Assembly (NCBI GenBank): GCA_964346395.1
Contig: CAYFUT010000076.1
Span: 1 to 11,702 of the forward strand
DNA length: 11,702 bases
Direction: 5' to 3'
Origin: CAYFUT01 sp964346395
Lineage (GTDB): Bacteria; Bacillota; Halanaerobiia; Halobacteroidales; Halobacteroidaceae
This document shows positions 6,537-11,702 of this stretch, piece by piece. The position numbers and the translations under genes are program-made. The notes beneath the pieces are model-generated. The model was not told where the DNA came from and did not search any database. It saw only the letters and a program-made list of their open reading frames with translations. Within the stretch, counting starts at the first letter, position 1, and each line of letters starts with the position of its first letter.

Positions 6537-7019
6537 CTAGTCATTTAAAGTATACCGCTTTTTAATTTTATCAATAATCTTGGTAGTAGAAGTTCCTTTG
6601 ATTTCGGGAACTAACTCTATCTGCCCACCGTAGTCTTGGACAGCTTCTGCCTCGGGGAGCTCTTCTACAGTATAATCTCCCCCTTTGACATATACATCAG
6701 GCTGCAGACAAGTGATTGTCCTTTCCGCCGTCAGCTCAGAAAAGATTGTTACGTAATCAACCATTTCCAAATTAGCTAATAATTCGGCCCGTTCTGCTGC
6801 CGAAATCAAAGGGCGCTTCTTTCCCTTTAATTCTCGCACTGAGCTGTCACTATTAACTCCCACCACCAGCAGATCTCCATATTCTCGGGCTGCTCTTAAG
6901 TACCGCACATGACCAATATGTAATAAATCAAAGCAGCCGTTCGTGAACACGACCTGCTGGTCTGAATGCTGATTCAACTCTGTTTTCAACTTTACCCGGG
7001 AGTAAACTTTATTCTTCAT
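6537..7019 (-). CDS. rfaE2: D-glycero-beta-D-manno-heptose 1-phosphate adenylyltransferase
   Basis: This enzyme transfers AMP from ATP to D-glycero-beta-D-manno-heptose 1-phosphate, giving ADP-heptose for the lipopolysaccharide inner core; it is cytoplasmic. From the ATG at 7017-7019 it has 160 aa, the normal length for a stand-alone RfaE2. Visible motifs of the nucleotidyltransferase superfamily are VVFTNGCFDLLHIGHVRYL (residues 23-41, HxGH at 34-37), VGVNSDSSVRELKGKKRPL (53-71), KGGDY (112-116) and GTSTTKII (142-149, the ISTT-like motif). A longer frame begins at a TTG at 7034, but GAGGCGG 6 nt before the ATG favours the shorter form. It overlaps the rfaE1 stop by 11 nt, implying translational coupling. 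The enzyme is separate from the kinase, unlike the fused HldE of enterobacteria. Confidence 0.95.
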   Translation of the reverse strand: MKNKVYSRVKLKTELNQHSDQQVVFTNGCFDLLHIGHVRYLRAAREYGDLLVVGVNSDSSVRELKGKKRPLISAAERAELLANLEMVDYVTIFSELTAERTITCLQPDVYVKGGDYTVEELPEAEAVQDYGGQIELVPEIKGTSTTKIIDKIKKRYTLND

Positions 7020-8010
7020 CTTTATCCGCCTCAATAATTACTTCGCGCAGTTCCGGCGGCGTCACCGTCGCCACGCCTAATTTGCGGATTACTGTTCCCG
7101 CGGCATGATTAGCCAACTGCATTGCTTCCGCAAAACTAGCTCCACTGGCTAAGGCCAGCACTAAACTACCGATTACTGTATCTCCTGCTCCGGTAACATC
7201 AAAAACTTCCGTATAATTAGAAGCCGGCTGGTGCAGGCTTTCCCCATCGGCAAACAGCTGCATCCCTTCTCCGCCGAGGGTAACCAGCATTGCTTCCGCT
7301 TCCAGTTCCTCTTTTAACTGCCAACCCGCCTCTTCTATTTTCTCCGGGCTGTCAAGTTTAAAGCCAACTGCCGCTTCCGCTTCTTCTTTATTGGGGGTGG
7401 CAATAGTGATCCCTTTGAAAGTAGGCAGCGAATAACGAGAATCAGCCGCCACTATTTTATCCTGCTGATTTGCCAGCGCAATCACTTCCTGCTTTAGCTG
7501 ATCAGTAAAGACTCCGTTCCCATAATCAGACAGTAAAATCCCATCTATCTGCGGCATAATTTCTTTAACATAAGCCAGCAGTTGATCTTCAATTGCCTGC
7601 GAAATTAAATCAGTTTTTAATTTATCAACCCGCACTACCTGCTGCTTTACTGTCTGACCCCCGCCGGCTAAGATTCTAGTTTTAACTGAAGTAGGTCGGG
7701 AATCATCCACTATTAAGCCTGCCGTATCTAACCCTAACCCAGCCAATTTCTCAGTCAGCTGTTGGCCCATTAAATCATCGCCGATAACCCCAGCTAAATG
7801 GACACTGCCGCCTAGGTCGTTAACATTATTGGCCGCATTACAGCCACCGCCGGGCAGAATCTGACGGTCATTATGTTCCAAAATTAAAACTGGTGCTTCC
7901 CGGGAGATCCGCTCCGGTTCGCCAGTGACAAATTCATCAGCAATCATATCGCCGACAACTAAAATATCCTGATCTGCAAACAGCGGTAAGTATTCAAGTA
8001 ACTGCTCCAT
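7009..8010 (-). CDS. rfaE1: D-glycero-beta-D-manno-heptose 7-phosphate kinase
   Basis: A ribokinase/PfkB-family kinase that phosphorylates D-glycero-D-manno-heptose 7-phosphate at C1 to give the 1,7-bisphosphate, the step before GmhB. It has 333 aa from the ATG at 8008-8010. Visible motifs: ILVVGDMIADEFVTGEPERI (16-35), the GGGCNAANNV sugar-site motif (54-63), LLSDYGNG (159-166), ATPNKEEAEAAVG (204-216), and the anion-hole/catalytic DVTGAGDT (271-278) with base Asp277. A frame extends 16 codons further upstream into gmhB, but AGAGGG (8017-8022) lies 6 nt before the chosen ATG and the family begins about there. The gap after the gmhB stop is a single base, and the rfaE2 start overlaps the end. 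Function is assigned from family and neighbours. Confidence 0.94.
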   Translation of the reverse strand: MEQLLEYLPLFADQDILVVGDMIADEFVTGEPERISREAPVLILEHNDRQILPGGGCNAANNVNDLGGSVHLAGVIGDDLMGQQLTEKLAGLGLDTAGLIVDDSRPTSVKTRILAGGGQTVKQQVVRVDKLKTDLISQAIEDQLLAYVKEIMPQIDGILLSDYGNGVFTDQLKQEVIALANQQDKIVAADSRYSLPTFKGITIATPNKEEAEAAVGFKLDSPEKIEEAGWQLKEELEAEAMLVTLGGEGMQLFADGESLHQPASNYTEVFDVTGAGDTVIGSLVLALASGASFAEAMQLANHAAGTVIRKLGVATVTPPELREVIIEADKDEE

Positions 8011-8011
8011 C

Positions 8012-8602
8012 TTAATCCCTCTCTTCAATATCCAGTAGAATCCACTGCACTGCATCATATAAATTTTCTGCTATATAATCAGGTTCTACTGTCCACTCAT
8101 CCTGTTTATATTCATAATTGCCGCGGCCGTAGCCGGTTAAGACCAAAATGCCCTTGGCATCTACTTTTTTAGCTAACTCAACATCACTAATTTTATCGCC
8201 TACCATATAAGAACTAGCTAAATCAATTCCGTGGTCTTCTTTTGCTTCCAGCAGCATACCGGGCTTCGGCTTACGGCAGTTGCAATCTTTATTAAACTTC
8301 CCTTCCCCTACATCCGGATGGTGGTGGCAGTAATAAATTTTATCCAGATAGGCTCCTTCTTTCTGCAATAAACGTTCTAATTTAGCATGCACCTTTCCGA
8401 TCATCTCTTCTGGAAAGTAACCGCGCGCTACCCCAGCTTGATTAGTAGCCAAAAACGTCTTAATCCCTACCTGATTCAACTGGCGGATAGCTTTGCCTGC
8501 CCGCGGTAATAATTCATACCGCTCTGGGTGATTAACATAGCCAATTTCCTTGCTCACAGTTCCATCTCGATCCAAAAATACAGCCGTATTAGTTAAATCC
8601 AT
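8012..8602 (-). CDS. gmhB: D-glycero-beta-D-manno-heptose 1,7-bisphosphate 7-phosphatase
   Basis: A HAD-superfamily phosphatase of 196 aa that removes the C7 phosphate from heptose 1,7-bisphosphate, between the RfaE1 and RfaE2 steps. Motif I is FLDRDGT (9-15; nucleophile Asp11, acid/base Asp13), motif II ATNQAGVARG (52-61), the motif III lysine is in CRKPKPG (109-115), and motif IV is MVGDKISDVELA (133-144). The GmhB zinc site is visible: Cys92 and His94 in CHHHP, Cys107 and Cys109 in DCNC. These separate it from the related histidinol phosphatases by context and loop type. GAGGGG precedes the ATG at 8600-8602. It lies 15 nt after the outer-membrane protein gene, and the AGAGGG that serves rfaE1 is inside its last codons. 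Confidence 0.95.
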   Translation of the reverse strand: MDLTNTAVFLDRDGTVSKEIGYVNHPERYELLPRAGKAIRQLNQVGIKTFLATNQAGVARGYFPEEMIGKVHAKLERLLQKEGAYLDKIYYCHHHPDVGEGKFNKDCNCRKPKPGMLLEAKEDHGIDLASSYMVGDKISDVELAKKVDAKGILVLTGYGRGNYEYKQDEWTVEPDYIAENLYDAVQWILLDIEERD

Positions 8603-8617
8603 TCTTTCCCCTCGCTT

Positions 8618-9178
8618 TTAAAAATGATAGCGCATACCTACATTTAATCCTTCTGTCTTTGCTTGACCGGAAAATCTTCTGTGTTCTACTTCTATATGAA
8701 TATGTCTCGTTAATCCATAATCAAACCCCAACATATATCCTATATAATCACTGGGTTTTCTTAATAGAAAATCAATTCCAGCATTCATATCTAAAGCAGA
8801 AGTTTCGTGTTTAGAAACTAATACTCCTACCCGAGGATAAATTTGAGAAAAATTCTTTGGTTGAGTATGAATCCCTGCTAACGCCGACACACTTACATCC
8901 TGATCGTGAACAATAGCTAATTTAGAATTTAAATCTAACACCAGATTATCTTCTTTTTCCTGGTAATAAGTTACCATTCCTTCTAGCCCAAAATTAGAGG
9001 AAAAACCTACTTCTCCGCCGAAATTAACAGCCATTAAGTCTCCATTCAAAGTCTGCACTCCATAAAAAATTGAAGGTCCCGGATAATTCACTTCTCCCTC
9101 CTGTAAAGCAGCAGCCAAACCAGCATTCAGGATTACCATGCTCGCTACCATTACTAGTACTAAGATCTTTTTCTTCAT
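8618..9178 (-). CDS. Small outer-membrane beta-barrel-type protein
   Basis: A protein of 186 aa with a clear Sec signal peptide: MKKK, a hydrophobic core (5-22) and an AxA-like site near residues 21-25 (GLAAA-LQEGE). The mature part of about 160 aa alternates polar and nonpolar residues in short strands with Gly and aromatics (for example YIGYMLGFDYGL, 145-156). It ends in VGMRYHF, a C-terminal Phe typical of the BAM-recognition signal of beta barrels. The size suits an eight-stranded barrel of the OmpA-membrane-domain or OmpW type. I recognise no specific family. AGGAGG stands 8 nt before the ATG. It is placed between ptsH and gmhB, in the same direction and with short gaps, so it is probably co-transcribed with the heptose genes. 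Its presence supports a diderm host. Confidence 0.82.
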   Translation of the reverse strand: MKKKILVLVMVASMVILNAGLAAALQEGEVNYPGPSIFYGVQTLNGDLMAVNFGGEVGFSSNFGLEGMVTYYQEKEDNLVLDLNSKLAIVHDQDVSVSALAGIHTQPKNFSQIYPRVGVLVSKHETSALDMNAGIDFLLRKPSDYIGYMLGFDYGLTRHIHIEVEHRRFSGQAKTEGLNVGMRYHF

Positions 9179-9231
9179 TATTAATTGCCTCCTTCTAAAT
9201 ATTATTTTACGTCTTAATGCAATATTTATTT

Positions 9232-9504
9232 CTATGCTTCTTCACGCCCCAGCTTGTCCTCAATCACAGTAGTTATCTCCTCAATTGCCTCTTCAGCATC
9301 TTCTCCTTCTGCCTGAATAACCACTTTCTCCCCCTCCATAACTACCAAGGACATCAAACTCACAATACTTTTTAGGCTAGCTTCACGATTCTTATGGACT
9401 AACTTTAATTCAGCATTAAAATTATTAGCAGTATCAACTAACACTGCCGCCGGCCGAGCATGAAGGCCTGTCCGACTATTAATTTCAACTTCTTTAGTTA
9501 ACAA
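9232..9504 (-). CDS. ptsH: Phosphocarrier protein HPr
   Basis: A protein of 90 aa, close to the usual 85-90. It starts with TTG at 9502-9504. The phosphorylation site SRTGLHARPAAV (10-21) places His15 exactly as in classical HPr, the acceptor of phosphate from enzyme I. ASLKSIVSLMSL (42-53) contains Ser46, the site of HPr kinase/phosphorylase in Firmicutes. Having both residues argues for a working PTS and catabolite-control HPr rather than Crh (Gln15) or NPr. The C-terminus, GEDAEEAIEEI, is the normal last helix. No ptsI, hprK or PTS permease is in the window. It sits after a 235-nt spacer and 53 nt before the outer-membrane protein gene. Confidence 0.95.
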   Translation of the reverse strand: MLTKEVEINSRTGLHARPAAVLVDTANNFNAELKLVHKNREASLKSIVSLMSLVVMEGEKVVIQAEGEDAEEAIEEITTVIEDKLGREEA

Positions 9505-9510
9505 AATTTG

Positions 9511-9517
9511 TCACCTC
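9511..9517 (-). promoter_or_regulatory. Ribosome binding site fixing the TTG start of HPr
   Basis: Minus-strand GAGGTGA ends 6 nt before TTG (9504-9502). No ATG lies in frame between it and the conserved HPr N-terminus (LTKEVEINSRTGLH), so TTG must be used to give His15 its standard position. Confidence 0.8.
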
Positions 9518-9630
9518 ACAGTTTTAACCCTAGTGATTATTTTAATTAGAGATACCGAGGTAAAACTCCTGCCCCCAGCAGCTAGAAAAATAAAAAAGCT
9601 ATAAGTTATGATATCCAAAACAAGTGAAAA

Positions 9631-9672
9631 TATGAGTCTAAGATTAAGTTTGAGTCTGAGGTTGAGGCTAAG
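9631..9672 (+). repeat. Seven degenerate tandem hexamers
   Basis: Seven consecutive 6-bp units fit NYTRAG (plus strand): TATGAG, TCTAAG, ATTAAG, TTTGAG, TCTGAG, GTTGAG, GCTAAG. The first unit deviates at position 2. The same unit in the other orientation, CTCAAA twice, occurs at 6525-6536 directly after rfaE2. The spacer around it (9505-9738) contains no convincing gene; a 72-codon frame across it begins with TTG and simply translates the repeat. I see no clear promoter for HPr here. Confidence 0.7.
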
Positions 9673-9738
9673 CAAACCATTAACACCACTGGTCTTTAAG
9701 ATGAAATCCAGCTTAAAGTAATCCCTCAATTATTCTAA

Positions 9739-10209
9739 CTACAATGCTGGCCAATCACTAGCGGTGATTAGAAGCTCCACAACTTCCTCTAAAAACTTAC
9801 GGTCTATTTCTATAAATCTATTTTTTTCCGGACTATCAATATCTAACACTCCCTTGACTGCTCCTTCAACTATTATCGGTACTACAATTTCTGATTGGGA
9901 AGCAGGATCACAGGCTATATGGCCGGGAAACTGATGTACGTCCGGCACTACCAGTGTCTCCCGCTCCTCTACCGCCGTACCGCAGACCCCATTTCCCTCC
10001 TTAATTCTGATACAGGCCGGCTGACCCTGGAAAGGACCTAATACTAACTCCCCTTCCCGCCACAAATAAAAGCCCGCCCAATTAACCCGGGCCAACTTCT
10101 GATAAACCGCCGCCGCTGTATTCGCCAGATTAGCAATTAAATCACTTTCCCCAGCTACTAAACTTTCCACCTGCTGAACTAACTCCTGATAAGTCACTTC
10201 TTTATTCAT
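9739..10209 (-). CDS. msrC: Free methionine-R-sulfoxide reductase (GAF domain)
   Basis: A single GAF-domain enzyme of 156 aa, the normal length, which reduces free L-methionine-R-sulfoxide with thioredoxin as electron donor; cytoplasmic repair of oxidised methionine. The fRMsr signature is complete: NWAGFYL (43-49), LGPFQGQPACIRI (57-69), GNGVCGTA (72-79), VVPDVHQFPGHIACD (87-101), SEIVVPI (106-112) and GVLDIDSP (120-127). The three redox cysteines align as Cys66, Cys76 and Cys100, corresponding to the Cys84/94/118 set of the E. coli enzyme. GGGGGA precedes the ATG at 10207-10209. It follows rlmD by 19 nt, so the two probably share a transcript. Confidence 0.95.
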   Translation of the reverse strand: MNKEVTYQELVQQVESLVAGESDLIANLANTAAAVYQKLARVNWAGFYLWREGELVLGPFQGQPACIRIKEGNGVCGTAVEERETLVVPDVHQFPGHIACDPASQSEIVVPIIVEGAVKGVLDIDSPEKNRFIEIDRKFLEEVVELLITASDWPAL

Positions 10210-10228
10210 TTTATCCCCCTTTTCTTAC

Positions 10229-11611
10229 TTAATTTCCAGTTTCCATTTTCAAGTGTGCGCAGTTCTCAATATGCGGAGTATGCGGGAACATATCAAACCC
10301 CTTGATTTTATCCACCTGATAGCCAGCCTCGCTAAATGCCTCTAAATCCTCAACTAAAGCTGCCGGATTGCAGGAAACATAAATGACTTCCGGACAGCCG
10401 TAATCGATAACTGCCTGACGAGCATCCGGATGCAGTCCAGCCCGCGGCGGATCAAGAATAATGAGCTCCGGTTCTTCCTCTATCGCCGCTAATTCTTCTC
10501 TTACCCTGCCGGCAATAAACCGGCAATTAGTCAAACCATTCACTTTAGAGTTGGCCCGGGCGGTCTCTACCGCTTCTTCCACCACTTCAATACCAATCAC
10601 TTTTTCTGCCGCAGGAGCTACCAGTTGAGCAATTGTACCGGTACCGCAGTAAAGATCATAAACAACCTTATCTTGAGCCGAGCCAATCCAGTTTCTTATC
10701 GCTGCATATAGTCTTTCAGCTCCATAACTGTTAGTCTGAAAAAAGGAAAAAGGAGTTACCTTAAACTTTAAGCCCAGCAGTTCCTCCCAGTAATGAGCCT
10801 GCCCATAGTGGGTAATTAACTGATCACATTTAACTGCATCCGCATAATCATCATTAATGGTCTGCAGGAAACCTACTAGTTCTCCTTCATAATCAAGATC
10901 GGTCAACCTTGCCGTTAACTCCGTAAAATCATGCTCCCGCTGTGAGGTAGTTACCAGATTAACCAGCAGTTGGCCCGTATGTAAGCCCTTCCTCACCACT
11001 AAATGGCGGAGGAAGCCCTCCCGGCGCTTAATATGATACTTCTTTAAGTCCGTACCCCGCAAATAATTAACTACCTCCCGCAGTACCTGACGGAAATCTT
11101 CATCCACCAGCTGGCAGGTATCAACCGTTACTACTTCGTACATCCGGCCCGGCAGATGCATTCCTAACTGCAGTTCACCGCCTTTTTCTAAGTCGCCAAA
11201 GCTGAATTCCATGTTATTTCTATACTCTACCGCCTGCGGACTCGGTTCAACACCTAACCAATTATAATCTCCAAGATCAGCCTGAGATAATAAATTCTTC
11301 ATCTGCAGTTCCTTATTTCTCACCTGGCGGCTGTAAGCTACCCGCTGGTGTTCGCGGCAGCCGCCACATAAATCAAGGTGGTCACAGAGTGGTTCTTCTC
11401 GTTCATAATCAGCCGGCTCTATAACTTCTTCTATCTTGGCTTGATAGTGATCCGCATGCACCGCAATAATTTTTACCCGCAGCTTCTGGCCGGGCCAACT
11501 GTCCTTGACCCGAATTTCGGTATCCTTTTCATAAGCTAAACCCATATTCGGATAAGCCATATCTTCAATCTCTACCGTTAATTGCGTCCCGCGTTCAAAT
11601 TCGGCCATCAT
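10229..11611 (-). CDS. rlmD: 23S rRNA (uracil-C5)-methyltransferase, RlmD/RlmCD type
   Basis: An SAM-dependent RNA m5U methyltransferase of 460 aa, close to family length. An N-terminal TRAM domain (about 5-66) is followed by a [4Fe-4S] site: Cys76, Cys82 and Cys85 (LCDHLDLCGGC, 75-85) plus Cys166 (DTC). The Rossmann catalytic domain shows FFQTN (290-294), YDLYCGTGTIAQL (318-330, SAM binding), LDPPRAGLHPDA (386-397), the nucleophile Cys414 in YVSCNPAAL (411-419), and the base Glu449 in PHIEN. The iron-sulfur motif separates it from TrmA. In Firmicutes one enzyme may methylate both U747 and U1939, so specificity is open. Two ATG codons stand in tandem (11609-11611 and 11606-11608). GGAGG is 4 nt from the first and 7 nt from the second, so the second may be the true start. 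Confidence 0.93.
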   Translation of the reverse strand: MMAEFERGTQLTVEIEDMAYPNMGLAYEKDTEIRVKDSWPGQKLRVKIIAVHADHYQAKIEEVIEPADYEREEPLCDHLDLCGGCREHQRVAYSRQVRNKELQMKNLLSQADLGDYNWLGVEPSPQAVEYRNNMEFSFGDLEKGGELQLGMHLPGRMYEVVTVDTCQLVDEDFRQVLREVVNYLRGTDLKKYHIKRREGFLRHLVVRKGLHTGQLLVNLVTTSQREHDFTELTARLTDLDYEGELVGFLQTINDDYADAVKCDQLITHYGQAHYWEELLGLKFKVTPFSFFQTNSYGAERLYAAIRNWIGSAQDKVVYDLYCGTGTIAQLVAPAAEKVIGIEVVEEAVETARANSKVNGLTNCRFIAGRVREELAAIEEEPELIILDPPRAGLHPDARQAVIDYGCPEVIYVSCNPAALVEDLEAFSEAGYQVDKIKGFDMFPHTPHIENCAHLKMETGN

Positions 11612-11664
11612 CTCACCTCCGGAGAACTAGTTAACCACTTCCTCCAGTTAATCCGTACGCTGTA

Positions 11665-11699
11665 GTAGTGACATGATATATCATGTCACTACATTTTTT
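11665..11699 (+). terminator. 28-bp perfect palindrome followed by six T; terminator or operator
   Basis: GTAGTGACATGATA (11665-11678) is followed without a loop by its exact complement (11679-11692), then A and TTTTTT (11694-11699). Read on the plus strand this resembles an intrinsic terminator, but no plus-strand gene precedes it in the window. On the minus strand no T-run follows, and the element lies about 54 nt upstream of rlmD, where it could be an operator or leader hairpin. Confidence 0.5.
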
Positions 11700-11702
11700 G
11701 AA

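Noticed and set aside
7020..7034. Longer rfaE2 starting at TTG 7034
   Set aside because: GAGGCGG is correctly spaced for the ATG at 7017-7019, and the extra residues (MRRIK) are not part of the family.
8011..8058. N-terminal extension of rfaE1 by 16 codons
   Set aside because: The extension overlaps gmhB and has no better ribosome site; AGAGGG precedes the ATG at 8008-8010 and the kinase family starts there.
9631..9672. CRISPR array
   Set aside because: Units are 6 bp with no spacers, and no cas gene is present; no CRISPR-type repeats were seen elsewhere.
9511..9729. A 72-codon minus-strand frame between HPr and the sulfoxide reductase
   Set aside because: It starts with TTG right after a stop, resembles no family, and its middle (LNLRLKLNLRL) is just the translated hexamer repeat.
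9673..9738. Terminator after the sulfoxide reductase gene (CTTTAAG...CTTAAAG hairpin)
   Set aside because: Only a 7-bp AT-rich stem with an 11-nt loop and no following T-run.

Overview
The window comes from a low-G+C bacterium that has an outer membrane. It encodes an ADP-heptose pathway (lipopolysaccharide core precursor) and a small signal-peptide protein ending in a beta-barrel-type aromatic residue, alongside an HPr carrying both His15 and the HprK-type Ser46, AT-rich codons and strong GGAGG ribosome sites. That combination fits a diderm Firmicute. Halanaerobiales (Acetohalobium/Orenia/Halobacteroides-like) is my best inference, not something the sequence proves.

All genes lie on the minus strand, so transcription reads from high to low coordinates. 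Right part (11611 to 6537): a 23S rRNA m5U methyltransferase (rlmD), a free methionine-R-sulfoxide reductase, a short spacer with degenerate hexamer repeats, HPr (ptsH, TTG start), a small outer-membrane-type protein, then gmhB, rfaE1 and rfaE2, tightly packed or overlapping. The last three convert heptose 7-phosphate to ADP-heptose; gmhA is not in the window. A 28-bp palindrome followed by six T lies upstream of rlmD.

Middle (6536 to 5923): about 610 bp with no intact gene, but a graveyard. It holds a plus-strand IS4-type transposase fragment, a 25-bp perfect inverted repeat with a 4-nt loop (a likely terminator of the heptose operon on the minus strand), a short degenerate minus-strand piece resembling the N-terminal part of the 1111-residue protein encoded next door, and an extended -10 promoter for the following operon.

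Left part (5922 to the left edge): a very AT-rich three-gene operon I do not recognise. Gene A is a single-pass membrane-anchored protein (371 aa). Gene B is a 1111-aa multidomain protein containing a class-3-lipase-like domain whose nucleophile Ser is Asn, then a LysM module, a hydrophobic segment and a QxW-type motif. Gene C (at least 479 aa, running off the left edge) carries a second lipase-like nucleophile elbow in which Ser is Leu. Two adjacent proteins with independently lost nucleophiles, no signal peptides, a membrane-anchored partner and a nearby paralogue remnant make this the candidate undescribed system of the window.
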